From an uncultured Puniceicoccaceae bacterium (GTDB lineage Bacteria; Verrucomicrobiota; Verrucomicrobiia; Opitutales; Coraliomargaritaceae), in NCBI GenBank assembly GCA_905479975.1, contig CAJQOS010000026.1:1-64000 (forward strand): a stretch of DNA of 64,000 nucleotides, read 5' to 3'. The position numbers and the translations under genes were made by a program. Each line of letters opens with the position of its first letter. Position 1 is the stretch's first letter. The notes under the pieces are model-generated. The model ran no database searches. It worked only from the letters and a program-made list of their open reading frames with translations, and was not told where the DNA came from. Shown piece after piece: positions 26,955 to 36,963 of the stretch.

Positions 26955-29900
26955 CTACTTTAACTTCCGTTCGAGGTCGTCGGCTAGTTTATCTAGGCGT
27001 TTTTCGGAAACCTTTTGGGCGGTGCCTAGCTCTTGGGCGTAAACCGAGACTTTGAATTCTTCTAACAGAATGCGGTAGGCTTTGAACTCGTTTTTCTGGG
27101 CTGCGGTCTTGGCTAGTTTGCTGAGTGCAGCGCTACGGGTTTCGTAGGGTGCAATGCGTTTGGACTTTTCGATATCGCGCTGGATGCTGTCTTTGGCGCG
27201 TTCGGCGCGTAGGCGCATGGCTTTTAGGAAACGAGTGAGGTTGGGGAGCTCGGCGAAGCTGTAGTGCTCTAACACATTTGTAGGAGAGATACTTTCTAGT
27301 TGGGCGCGCATGCCTGGATAGACCAAGGCTTTGGCGGTCTTCTTTTTCTCTAGTAGTAGACTGATTTCTTGGCGGGCATCTAAGTGGGCGCGTAATTGAT
27401 CGCAGAGTTGGGTGACGATGCCGCGGCGTTCTTCATCGGCGCGGGCGAGGCCTTTTTTGAAACGTGACTCTTTGAGGGGCAGGTATTCGCCGCAGCGGAA
27501 TAGGTGGCGTTGTAAGTGTCCCCATGCGCTGGCTTTGATGCTGTCAAAGTTGCCGAGTGGTAGCAGCAGGGCGCCGAGCTGTTTGAGATCTTTGAGGTCG
27601 TTGCGTAGCCATGCAACATCGCGTCCCATCACGGTGGTGGCGAGTGCGGGCCAACCGTGACGGGTGGCTTCGAGTGCGGCGGCGGCATCGGGGAGGAGGC
27701 GCAGATGCACGCGTTCGCCTTCTTTGACGAGGGCGGGATACGCTTTGAGTGGTAGGCCGGAGTCGCCGCTGAGGTCGATCTCCAGAGGCAAGTCGCCGAA
27801 ACTCCAACTGCTTAAATTTTCGCGTTCGTATTGGGCGGTGGCTTGTTGCCATGCGGGGATGGCGTCGAGGCCGTTGCCACTTGAGACTTCCTTGGCGGTG
27901 CTTTCGAGGCTGGCTCTGAGTGTGTCGAGGTCGCGGCCGTCGGCGAGGATGTCGCCTTTTGTGTTCTCAATTTGAATGCGTGGTTGCAGGTAGTCGGGAA
28001 TCTCGGTCTTCGACCAGTCGTCCTTATACGTTTCAACCTGGTATTGCTCGCGCAGGGTGTCGGCGAGTTGATCGCGGAGTGATCGAGCGGATGGTTTGAG
28101 CTGTTGGCGTAGTTGTGCGGCGCGCTCTTTGAGCGGGTGCAGCTGTATGCGGATTTGCTTGGGCAGGCCGCGTAGTAGGCTCTCGATTTTTTCTTCTAAG
28201 TGGCCGGGCACTGCCCAGTCGAGCGTGCCTTGTTGGATCGCGCCGATCTGTGTGAGTGGCACGTGCAGGGTCACACCGTCGTCCTCGCCGCCAGGTTCGT
28301 GGCGATAGCGCAGCGGAAGTTCGCTGCCGCCGATGGCGAGCGATTTTGGGAATGCTTCGGTGGTGTCGTTTTGCTCCTCTTCCGGGAGTAGGTCGTCGAT
28401 TGAGGCGTTGAGGAAGTCGAGGCGACCTTTATGTTCGCGTTTGGCGAAGCTGCGCAGTTCTGCATAGGAGCCGACGGCGTCGAGGCGTTGGCGGTAGAAA
28501 TCGTAGAGTCGATCTTCGACGGCGAATCCGGAGCCGAGTCGGCGACGTGCGAGTTCGGACTCGGCGCGCTCGGCAACGTCGGCATTGTGCTCGATGAATT
28601 TCGGTCGCTCGCGGATGCCGAGCTCGATTAGGCCATTGCGCACAAAGATGTCGGTCGATTGCTCGGGATCGATGCGGCTGAGGCTGACATTGCTGCGGCC
28701 GATTTCTAGGCCGAAGAGCACCTTGCGCTGTTTACAGAGTGCTGCGGCGGACTTGGTGCTCCAGAAGGGTTCGGAGTGCTTGAGCTTGAGCAGGTCGCCG
28801 GCCATATCCTCGATCCATTGCACTTGCACTTTGGCAGCGGTGCGGGCGAAGAGGCGGCTGGTTTCCATCCACTCGCCGCAGACAATCCATGCGGGGGCAG
28901 TTGTTTTGGCAGGCTTAGGCTTGCTGGTTTTTGCGTAGCTGGCCTTGCGTTGCTTCTTGGCGGTTTCGTGATCGAAGAGCCCAGATCCTGGAAAGAGGAG
29001 GGCCTTACGATTGCGCGGGCCGCGGTAGTTGTGCTCCTCTTCTTTGACGGCGATGTTGCTGAGTAGGCCGGAGAGGATGGAGCGGTGAATGGCGGCGTAG
29101 GTGGCAGCTTCGCTGCCAAGTGAGGAGTGAGGAGTGGCGAGTGGGGAGTGTTGTTTGTTGCTGGTTGTTTGTTGTTTGTTGTTTGTTACTTGCTTGGTTT
29201 TGTGGCCTCGCTCGTGAGAGCGGGGAGCGGGCGTGGGAGACTTAGGTTCTGAAACCCCGATCTTACGATCGAGGCCACGGTTGTTGTCCCTGCCTGAAGG
29301 TAACAATTTCAGGTTTTTTAGAATCCGCTCGAGTTGATGGTGCACGTCGCGCCATTCGCGCATGCGTTGATAGGAGACGAAGTGCTGCTTGCAGAATTTG
29401 CGGAGTTTGGCCTGCGTGAGGCGGTCCATCTCGTCGTGGTAGGCGTTCCAAATGTTGAGTAGGGTGAGGAAGTCGGACTCTTTATGGACGAAGCGCTTTT
29501 GCATTTCGTCGGCTTCTTTCTTCAGCTCGGCGGGGCGCTCGCGGGGGTCTTGAATCGAGAGGCCGGAGGCAATGACGAGCACGTCTTCGATCGCATTCTC
29601 CCTGTGCGCTTGAAGCAGCATGCGTGCGACGGTGGGGTCGACTGGGATTTGCGCGAGTCGGCGGCCGAGTTTAGTGAGGCGATAGTCGTCTTCGTTGTCG
29701 CTGCGATGGTCGCTGTAAACAGCGTCGAGCTCTTCGAGGAGTCGGTAGCCGCCGCGGATGGCGGTGTCGGACGGCGGATCAATGAACGGGAAGCTGCGAA
29801 TGTCGCCGAGCTTGAAGGCCAGCATTCGTAGAATGACGGAGGCGAGATTCGAGCGGTGGATTTCCGGCGTGGTGAAACGCGGGCGACCTAAGAAGTCTTG

Positions 29901-30959
29901 CTCGGAGTAGAGGCGGTAGCAGACACCATTGCTGACGCGGCCGCAACGGCCTTTGCGTTGATCAGCGCTTGATTGAGCGATGGGCTCGATCGGCAGGCGT
30001 TGCGTGCGCGAGGTGGCGCTGTAGCGACTGATGCGCGCGAGGCCGGTATCGACGACGTAGCGGATGCCGGGCACGGTCAGTGAGGTTTCCGCGATATTGG
30101 TCGATAGAATGATGCGGCGGCGACCTTGCGGGTGGAAAATACGTTGTTGGTCGGCATTGGCCATGCGGCCGTAGAGTGACAGGATGTCGCAGGTGCGGGC
30201 GGGGCTGTCTTCCAGTTCGCGGCGCAGTTCGTGGATGTCGCGCTCACCGGGTAGGAAGACTAGGATGTCGCCTTGACGATTGTCGTAGAGGATCTCGTTG
30301 ATCGTCTCGGAGGCGGCTTCGATGAAGGTTAGGTCGCCTTCGTTCTCATCAAAGGGGCGGTAGTGCGTGTCGACCGGAAACATGCGGCCGGAGACTTCGA
30401 TGATGGGCGCGCCGTCGAAGGCTTTGGAAAAGCTCTCGGTGTCGATGGTGGCCGAGGTAATGACGATCTTGAGATCTTTGCGCTGCTCTGATAGTTGACG
30501 CAGGCAGCCTAGAATGAAGTCGATGTTGAGGCTGCGCTCGTGGGCTTCGTCAATGATGATGGCGTCGTAGGCGCGGAGCATCGGGTCGTCCTGAATCTCG
30601 TTGAGCAGGATACCGTCGGTCATGACCTTGATCGCGGTGTCTTGGCGGGTCTGGTCGGTAAAGCGGATCTTGGCGCCTACTTCGTTGCCGTAGGTGACGC
30701 CGAGCTCTTCGGCGATGCGTTGCGCGACAGAGAGCGCGGCGACGCGGCGCGGCTGGGTGCAACCGATCAGGCCGTTTTGTCCTAGGCCGGCATCGATCAG
30801 GAATTTCGGGATCTGGGTGGTTTTACCAGAGCCTGTTTCACCTGCGATGACGACAATCTGGTTGTCTTTGATGGCGCGAATGATCTCTTCCCGCCGTGCA
30901 TGGATCGGAAGGTCTTCGCTGTAAGTTGGCTGTAGGATGGTTTTGATGGCGTGCTGCTG
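26955..30959 (-). CDS. hrpA: ATP-dependent RNA helicase HrpA, start codon missing
   Basis: HrpA is a DEAH-box helicase. The frame shows motif [16 protein letters not shown] (codons near 30840-30800), Ia [63 protein letters not shown] and [21 protein letters not shown]. The long HrpA C-terminal region (DUF3418) follows, ending near 1,330 residues. Between the in-frame TAA at 30990-30992 and codon 30623 there is no ATG, GTG or TTG, yet motif I lies in that interval. The first ATG (30623) would delete motif I. A REP-like hairpin occupies the 5' edge. An in-frame insert of about 50 residues near 29119-29250 is built from spacer-type words. Confidence 0.88.
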   Translation of the reverse strand, partial: QQHAIKTILQPTYSEDLPIHARREEIIRAIKDNQIVVIAGETGSGKTTQIPKFLIDAGLGQNGLIGCTQPRRVAALSVAQRIAEELGVTYGNEVGAKIRFTDQTRQDTAIKVMTDGILLNEIQDDPMLRAYDAIIIDEAHERSLNIDFILGCLRQLSEQRKDLKIVITSATIDTESFSKAFDGAPIIEVSGRMFPVDTHYRPFDENEGDLTFIEAASETINEILYDNRQGDILVFLPGERDIHELRRELEDSPARTCDILSLYGRMANADQQRIFHPQGRRRIILSTNIAETSLTVPGIRYVVDTGLARISRYSATSRTQRLPIEPIAQSSADQRKGRCGRVSNGVCYRLYSEQDFLGRPRFTTPEIHRSNLASVILRMLAFKLGDIRSFPFIDPPSDTAIRGGYRLLEELDAVYSDHRSDNEDDYRLTKLGRRLAQIPVDPTVARMLLQAHRENAIEDVLVIASGLSIQDPRERPAELKKEADEMQKRFVHKESDFLTLLNIWNAYHDEMDRLTQAKLRKFCKQHFVSYQRMREWRDVHHQLERILKNLKLLPSGRDNNRGLDRKIGVSEPKSPTPAPRSHERGHKTKQVTNNKQQTTSNKQHSPLATPHSSLGSEAATYAAIHRSILSGLLSNIAVKEEEHNYRGPRNRKALLFPGSGLFDHETAKKQRKASYAKTSKPKPAKTTAPAWIVCGEWMETSRLFARTAAKVQVQWIEDMAGDLLKLKHSEPFWSTKSAAALCKQRKVLFGLEIGRSNVSLSRIDPEQSTDIFVRNGLIELGIRERPKFIEHNADVAERAESELARRRLGSGFAVEDRLYDFYRQRLDAVGSYAELRSFAKREHKGRLDFLNASIDDLLPEEEQNDTTEAFPKSLAIGGSELPLRYRHEPGGEDDGVTLHVPLTQIGAIQQGTLDWAVPGHLEEKIESLLRGLPKQIRIQLHPLKERAAQLRQQLKPSARSLRDQLADTLREQYQVETYKDDWSKTEIPDYLQPRIQIENTKGDILADGRDLDTLRASLESTAKEVSSGNGLDAIPAWQQATAQYERENLSSWSFGDLPLEIDLSGDSGLPLKAYPALVKEGERVHLRLLPDAAAALEATRHGWPALATTVMGRDVAWLRNDLKDLKQLGALLLPLGNFDSIKASAWGHLQRHLFRCGEYLPLKESRFKKGLARADEERRGIVTQLCDQLRAHLDARQEISLLLEKKKTAKALVYPGMRAQLESISPTNVLEHYSFAELPNLTRFLKAMRLRAERAKDSIQRDIEKSKRIAPYETRSAALSKLAKTAAQKNEFKAYRILLEEFKVSVYAQELGTAQKVSEKRLDKLADDLERKLK
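29119..29195. repeat. Spacer-type word DNA inside hrpA
   Basis: On the + strand this reads AGTGAGGAGTGAGGAGTGGC, then GAGTGGGGAGTG, then GTTTGTT words to about 29190. The same GAGTG and GTTGTTTGTT words fill non-coding spacers at 14470, 59985, 16404 and 43180. In the HrpA frame it encodes a low-complexity Lys/Gln/Asn/Ser/Thr segment ([17 protein letters not shown]) between two conserved blocks. Confidence 0.8.
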
Positions 30960-30960
30960 T

Positions 30961-30994
30961 AAAAAGAAAACACAGGCAAGATGCCTGTGTTACG
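30961..30994 (-). repeat. REP-like hairpin between cyclase gene and hrpA
   Basis: AACACAGGCA (30969-30978), loop AGA, TGCCTGTGTT (30982-30991). On the minus strand the hairpin is followed by TTTCTTTTT, so it looks like a terminator for the cyclase gene. It also forms the extreme 5' end of the hrpA frame. Confidence 0.85.
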
Positions 30995-31031
30995 GTGTCA
31001 GGCAAGCTGACAGTTTGGAGGTGTTGCTCGA

Positions 31032-32003
31032 CTACGCGTCCTTATTGATGAAGGCCCAGATGTTATGGCGTCCGTAGGGTTTGATATGCGCGGCGAGCTC
31101 TTCCTTCTTTAAGTGGAGTGGAATGTTTGGCACGGAGCGGTCGACATAGACGCGATCGCCTGGGCAGACACTACAGAGGCGGCTGGCGATATTGATGGGG
31201 CGACCGATGTAGTCGTCGCCGACTTCGAGGTGTCCTGCTAGGCCGAAACAGATGCCTGCGCCGAGAGCTTGTGGCGCTCCATGGCTGAAGTGCGGGCTGT
31301 CTTGCACCTTTTTCCATTGGTTGCGTAGGCTTAACGCTGCTTCGAGGGCGACGTTGACTGCTATTTCGCGGTCGGCTGGAGTGGTTTCCCAAATCGCAAG
31401 GACGCCGTCGCCGAGGAATTTAGTCATATCTGGCGGGAAACGTTGCAGTGAGCGATTCACCATGTGGTAAAAGGCAGACATGAGGCCGCAGGTGTAGGTC
31501 GATTCGATACTGGGCTCTTCGCAAAAGAGACTGAAGCCGCGAATGTCGATGATGAGCGCGAGCACTTCACAGGGCTTGCCGAATTCGACTTCGGGCTCGG
31601 TGTTTTCGTTGAAGGGATAGTTGGTGGTGATCTCCTCTTCGAACTGATAGTAGTCGACCTTGTTGACCGAATCGCTGTAAAAATTGAGCCCTTGGAGGTA
31701 GCGCTCGTAGGTGTGTGGTCGGTATTGCAGCTCGGATACGCCGTAGCCTTCGGCGTGTTGGGTGCGGCTGGTGTAGAACCGCGCGGAGTATTTGCGCACG
31801 CGGTGTTCTTTACCTTCCAGCTTCTTAAGGACTTTTGACACTTCGGGCTCGTCGAGCACCAGAAAGGAGTCGAAGCCATCCACCGTGAAATAGACATTCT
31901 TGTATTCCGGGTGCACGGTTTGGAAGCGGCTACAGATATCCCAAAAGTCCCGGAAGCTGAGATCCGGAATGGGGTAGTGTCGCCGTATGATGGAAGATGC
32001 CAT
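31032..32003 (-). CDS. Class III adenylate/guanylate cyclase
   Basis: This 323-residue soluble protein has a C-terminal class III cyclase domain. The first metal Asp is in ALIIDIRGFSLF (about residue 153), the second in TKFLGDGVLAIWE (about 199). The transition-state Asn/Arg pair lies in IGRPINIASRLCSV. The N-terminal ~140 residues match no sensor domain I know. The Lys in TKFLGD favours ATP as substrate (cAMP), but this is a family rule, not proof. No membrane segment is visible. It stands between rpmB and hrpA, and a hairpin downstream separates it from hrpA. Confidence 0.88.
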   Translation of the reverse strand: MASSIIRRHYPIPDLSFRDFWDICSRFQTVHPEYKNVYFTVDGFDSFLVLDEPEVSKVLKKLEGKEHRVRKYSARFYTSRTQHAEGYGVSELQYRPHTYERYLQGLNFYSDSVNKVDYYQFEEEITTNYPFNENTEPEVEFGKPCEVLALIIDIRGFSLFCEEPSIESTYTCGLMSAFYHMVNRSLQRFPPDMTKFLGDGVLAIWETTPADREIAVNVALEAALSLRNQWKKVQDSPHFSHGAPQALGAGICFGLAGHLEVGDDYIGRPINIASRLCSVCPGDRVYVDRSVPNIPLHLKKEELAAHIKPYGRHNIWAFINKDA

Positions 32004-32074
32004 GAGTCGCAGAAAGTGAGAAGTCAGATATACGCGGAATCAAGCTATTTAGCGGAGATAGAGCGCTCTGGATA

Positions 32075-32109
32075 CAAAAAAGCCTCGGTGATTAAACCAA
32101 GGCTTTTTG
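32075..32109 (-). terminator. Terminator of rpmB (bidirectional shape)
   Basis: On the minus strand AGCCTTGGT, loop TTAAT, CACCGAGGCT is followed by six T. It sits 27 bases after the rpmB stop. The + strand also ends in a T-run, so it could act both ways. Confidence 0.85.
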
Positions 32110-32135
32110 AAAAGTTGTAAGTGTGTCGCTTAGGA

Positions 32136-32366
<231 letters not shown>

Positions 32367-32446
32367 GAGAGTTCCTTGATTAAAGTTATGAAGGGCAGGA
32401 AAGTAGGGGTCTGTGGCGACCTAGCAAGCCTTTTTCTATAAAAAGA

Positions 32447-33442
<996 letters not shown>

Positions 33443-33537
33443 ACGCTTTGATCAACGAAGCTATCTTTGAGGAGTCGAGTATAAATACGAATTTCTAGTT
33501 ATTTACAATCAGCGGCGAGGTGCCCACAGTGCGGAGC

Positions 33538-34833
33538 ATGGACAAGCATACGCTGCGCTGGGTGATCCCTGTTGCTTTATTGGCGCTGCTCGCTTCGCAA
33601 TTCGCGGCGCGGGCGGATTGGCGGGCGATGCTTTCCAAGGATTATTGGCAGAGCCTCTCACGCTATGGCATGGTTTTGAGGATTGTGGAGTCTGAGTTTG
33701 TCCATGCCGATGAGGTCGATTTTCGAGAGCTCACCGATGTCGCGTTGCGGTCCGCTGTGAGTTCGCTTGGCCCGTATTCCAGTTATATGACGGCGGACGA
33801 CTACGAGGAGTTTAGCATGGCGTCCAATCAAGAATACGTCGGCGTCGGCATCGAAGTCGGACAATTTTCAGGGCGCATTATTATTTCGCAGGTATTTGAG
33901 CAAGGCAGCGCCGCTGAGGGTGGTATCCTTGCTGGTGATTTCATTATCGGCGTCGATGAGGTCGATACGCGTGAGGAATCCTTGGGCGAGGTGATTGACC
34001 GTATTCGCGGAGAGCCGGGCTCGCTGGTTACGCTTGAGGTTGAGCGACCGATCACTGCAGAGGAGTATTCCTTTGAGCTAGAGCGGCGAGCGATCGCACT
34101 TGATTCCGTGGTCGATATCGAGATGGCGACGGACAGTGTCGGCTATATGCGCGTGCGGCAGTTTATCGATGAGACTGATCTGGAGATGGTATCCGCCATT
34201 CACATGCTCAATGTGCAAGGCATGCAGGGCTTGATCCTCGATCTTCGGGGGAACCCGGGCGGGCATCTCGATATCGCCGTAAAGATGGCTGAGGTCTTTT
34301 TGAAAAAGGGGCAAAAGGTTCTGATCGTGCAATCACGCAGGGGAGAGGAAGAAGTCTTTTATGCGAAGGACTCGATTGATCAGTTTCAAAAACCGCTGAT
34401 CGTGTTGATCGATGGTCAAAGCGCGAGTGCGTCTGAAATTCTCTCTGGAGCTTTGCGAGATCATGAGCGTGCATTGTTGGTGGGCGAGAAATCTTACGGC
34501 AAAGGCTCTGTGCAAAGTGTCTACTCCTTTGCTGATGGTGATGGACTGAAGCTCACGAGTGCCCGCTATTTACTCCCGAATGGCGAAGCGATCAATGGCA
34601 CCGGCGTATATCCAAATGTCACGGTCGAGCGAAGCACCGAAGAAGCGATCTTGCTCATGCTGCAAGCGCATCACCTACGCCACATGAGTGCTGAAGCATT
34701 TACTGACGCGTTTGGTTTCGCGCCGGTGGAAGATACGCAACGGCTCGTCGCCCAGCAAATGCTGGAGGCACTGATCAGTGCGAACTCGTCGAATGTCGAC
34801 GGAGGTCTGCCGGAGATGGCGAAGCAACGTTGA
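33538..34833 (+). CDS. S41 family carboxy-terminal processing protease
   Basis: This exported tail-type protease of 431 residues has a signal-anchor (HTLRWVIPVALLALLASQFA). Its PDZ domain spans about residues 90-170 (EYVGVGIEVGQFSG, IISQVFEQGSAAEGGILAGD). The catalytic domain has LILDLRGNPGGHLDIAVKMA, the nucleophile Ser in DGQSASASEILSGAL and the Lys in VGEKSYGKGSVQSV. It is predicted periplasmic. ATG 33538 is used; GTG 33520 would add six residues. The last residues GLPEMAKQR and the stop are encoded by a 24-bp repeat also found at 61482, so the C-terminus appears repeat-derived. Confidence 0.93.
   Translation: MDKHTLRWVIPVALLALLASQFAARADWRAMLSKDYWQSLSRYGMVLRIVESEFVHADEVDFRELTDVALRSAVSSLGPYSSYMTADDYEEFSMASNQEYVGVGIEVGQFSGRIIISQVFEQGSAAEGGILAGDFIIGVDEVDTREESLGEVIDRIRGEPGSLVTLEVERPITAEEYSFELERRAIALDSVVDIEMATDSVGYMRVRQFIDETDLEMVSAIHMLNVQGMQGLILDLRGNPGGHLDIAVKMAEVFLKKGQKVLIVQSRRGEEEVFYAKDSIDQFQKPLIVLIDGQSASASEILSGALRDHERALLVGEKSYGKGSVQSVYSFADGDGLKLTSARYLLPNGEAINGTGVYPNVTVERSTEEAILLMLQAHHLRHMSAEAFTDAFGFAPVEDTQRLVAQQMLEALISANSSNVDGGLPEMAKQR
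34804..34827. repeat. 24-bp repeat at the S41 gene end, copy 1
   Basis: GGTCTGCCGGAGATGGCGAA followed by GCAA matches 61482-61505 at 23 of 24 bases. Here it is translated as the protease C-terminus; at 61482 it is non-coding. Both copies are followed within 25 bases by TGTCACTTTTTG. Confidence 0.9.
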
Positions 34834-34897
34834 ACGTCGAGCGCTGAATATGTCACTTTTTGATTCTCTTTTTATTCATTCGATGTTCGACGTTCAG
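34831..34897. repeat. Inverted TGAACGTCGA word after the S41 gene
   Basis: TGAACGTCGA (34831-34840, containing the TGA stop) and TCGACGTTCA (34887-34896) are exact inverted copies. The surrounding GATGTTCGACGTTCAGCG and GTTCGATGCTCGAAG are variants of the same word. The block ends a few bases before the tsaD start. Confidence 0.8.
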
Positions 34898-34923
34898 CGT
34901 TCGATGCTCGAAGTTTTTTAAAC

Positions 34924-35946
34924 ATGATTCTAGCCATTGAAAGTTCTTGCGATGAGTCCGCGCTCGCACTGTTCGATCCTGAAACGGGGATCGAAGGCGA
35001 GTGGGTGCACAGTCAGATCAGCCTGCATCAAGAGTATGGCGGCGTCGTGCCCGATCTCGCCAGCCGTGAGCATTTGAAGAATTTCTTTCCGCTGCTCGAA
35101 GCGACGAATATTGTCGAGCGCCAGTCCGAGATCACAGGAATCGCCGTCACTCAGGGGCCTGGGCTCGCTGGTTGCCTAGCGCTCGGTATCGCATTTGCCA
35201 AGAGCCTCGCGCTCGCTTGGAAGTTGCCGCTTTGCGGGGTGAATCACCTGCGCGGTCATGCGTATTCACCTTTCATTGCACTGCATCAATCCGCCCCTGA
35301 AGCTTTTGCTGAGGCCTTTGATGGCCTGCTGCCGCATCTCGGTCTCGTTGTTTCCGGAGGCAACACGATCCTATTTGAAATCAACAAAGCGAAGCAACTC
35401 ACCGTGCTCGCGGAGACCGTCGACGACGCCGCGGGCGAAGCGCTCGATAAAGGTGCCAAGCTCCTTGGCTTGCCTTATCCTGGCGGGCCGCATGTTGAAA
35501 AGATCGCGGCTACGGGCAATGCCAAGGCTTTTGATTTTCCCAAATCGATCGCCCCGCGCAACGAGCGACGCTTCAGTTTTTCGGGTCTCAAGACCAGTCT
35601 GCGTTATCGGATCGAGAAAATGGACGATGCCGAACTCGAAGCCGCGATGCCCGATATTTGCGCATCGTATCAAAGCGCAGTGATCGATCAATTGTTTGGC
35701 AAGACGAAGCACATTTTGGAAGTCGACAACTATAAGAGCCTCGGTCTTTCCGGCGGGGTCTCGAACAACAAGGCGCTCCGCGCTGCGATGCAACGACTCG
35801 CCAAGCGCTACCGTATGTCATGCTTGATTGCCGAGCCTCAGCATACCGGTGACAACGCCGCGATGATCGCGTTCGCCACGTTCGCCGATCCCGAAGGCAC
35901 CCGCAATGACGCCATCAGCATTGAGCCAGCGCTGCGGTTGGGCTGA
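34924..35946 (+). CDS. tsaD: tRNA N6-adenosine threonylcarbamoyltransferase TsaD
   Basis: TsaD transfers the threonylcarbamoyl group to A37 of ANN-decoding tRNAs, with TsaB/TsaE. The 340-residue protein starts MILAIESSCDESALAL, the canonical ASKHA phosphate-1 motif. It has VTQGPGLAGCLALGIAFAKS, the metal-site HxxxH-type segment VNHLRGHAYSP, VSGGNTILFEI, DDAAGEALDKGAKLLGLPYPGG and SGGVSNNKALR. Length is normal. tsaB and tsaE are not in the window. Confidence 0.96.
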   Translation: MILAIESSCDESALALFDPETGIEGEWVHSQISLHQEYGGVVPDLASREHLKNFFPLLEATNIVERQSEITGIAVTQGPGLAGCLALGIAFAKSLALAWKLPLCGVNHLRGHAYSPFIALHQSAPEAFAEAFDGLLPHLGLVVSGGNTILFEINKAKQLTVLAETVDDAAGEALDKGAKLLGLPYPGGPHVEKIAATGNAKAFDFPKSIAPRNERRFSFSGLKTSLRYRIEKMDDAELEAAMPDICASYQSAVIDQLFGKTKHILEVDNYKSLGLSGGVSNNKALRAAMQRLAKRYRMSCLIAEPQHTGDNAAMIAFATFADPEGTRNDAISIEPALRLG

Positions 35947-35958
35947 ACATAAGTCTCA

Positions 35959-36028
35959 CGCAAAGGCGCCAAGACGCAAAGTTACTATGTGAGAGTGCTC
36001 CGTATTCGCTTTGCGCCTTAGCGTCTTG
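35959..36028. repeat. CAAAGGCGC/AAGACGC inverted words
   Basis: CGCAAAGGCGCCAAGACGC (from 35959) and the inverted-type word CTTTGCGCCTTAGCGTCTTG (36009-36028) face each other across about 28 bp in the spacer between convergent tsaD and the dehydrogenase gene. They could form a long imperfect hairpin that ends both transcripts. Confidence 0.75.
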
Positions 36029-36060
36029 AGGGGCGCGGGCGTGACATCTAGATCCGATTT

Positions 36061-36942
36061 TTAGCTGCGCCCCTTAAACGTCAGCTCCGCGATACCGGAC
36101 TTGTCTAGTTCGCCTTTGCCCATTTCGGTGAGCTTGGTGTATTGATCAAAAGTTGCTTGAGCGAGTGGCGTTTGGATGCCCTGTGCTGCCGCTAGGCCGA
36201 GTGCGATTCCGGAATCCTTGGCGGCGTGCGATACCGAGAAATAGCAATCGTGGTCACGGAGAATCATATCTTCGGCGTCGGTCTCGAGCACGCGGGAGTT
36301 TGCGCCAGTTTGGCTGAAAATATCGCACAACATCTTCAGGTCGATGCCGAGCGCGTCGCCAATGCCGAGGCCTTCCGCTAGGGCGGCGGTGTTGATGTTC
36401 ATCACCATGTTGACCAGTGCCTTTACTTCGGAAGCTTTGCCAGCAGCTCCGACGTAGTGCAGGGCTTTGCTGAGATCGTCGAGCAGCGGCTTGTTTGCGT
36501 TGAAATCGGTTTCGTGCCCGCCGATCATAAGGAAGAGTTCGCCGCTGCGTGCTTGTGGAATACTGGATGCCATGCAGGCTTCGAGGCAAGTCGCACCAAT
36601 TTTGGTCGCGGCCTCTTCGAGCTTCGTGTGCACCGCCGGAGTGAGTGTCGCGCAGTTGATGAACGTGCGGCCTGCAGCTCCGGTAAAGAGGTTGTCGTCG
36701 CCAAAAAAGATGGCGTCCATCGCATCGTCATTCGTTACGACGGTGAGAATGATATCTGCATTGGCGGTGACTTCGACCAGCGACTTGTAAGCAGTCGCGC
36801 CGACTTCGGCCGCGAGGTCTGTGGCAACGCTTCTGTTAATATCGAAGAGCGCTGTGACAGTGTAGCCCTTTTCGTTGAGGCAGCGCGCCATGTTAGCGCC
36901 CATGCGACCGAGGCCGACGAATCCGATAGTTTTGTTTTTCAT
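36061..36942 (-). CDS. NAD(P)-dependent beta-hydroxyacid dehydrogenase
   Basis: This 293-residue enzyme belongs to the 3-hydroxyisobutyrate dehydrogenase/tartronate semialdehyde reductase/GLYR family. The N-terminal Rossmann motif is IGFVGLGRMGANMARCLNEKG. The substrate region reads SSIPQARSGELFLMIGG, replacing the usual APVSGG. The catalytic Lys lies in SEVKALVNMVMNINTAALAE. The C-terminal helices are AKDSGIALGLAAAQGIQTP. The substrate is not predictable; small semialdehydes are likely. It starts 19 bases after the batE stop, and being on the same strand it may be read from the Bat operon. Confidence 0.88.
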   Translation of the reverse strand: MKNKTIGFVGLGRMGANMARCLNEKGYTVTALFDINRSVATDLAAEVGATAYKSLVEVTANADIILTVVTNDDAMDAIFFGDDNLFTGAAGRTFINCATLTPAVHTKLEEAATKIGATCLEACMASSIPQARSGELFLMIGGHETDFNANKPLLDDLSKALHYVGAAGKASEVKALVNMVMNINTAALAEGLGIGDALGIDLKMLCDIFSQTGANSRVLETDAEDMILRDHDCYFSVSHAAKDSGIALGLAAAQGIQTPLAQATFDQYTKLTEMGKGELDKSGIAELTFKGRS

Positions 36943-36963
36943 GATAGTGGGGGGCTCAGCCGA

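Noticed and set aside
26955-30623. hrpA starting at the first ATG
   Set aside because: That start would remove the Walker A motif, which is intact and in frame upstream; the gene clearly began further 5'.
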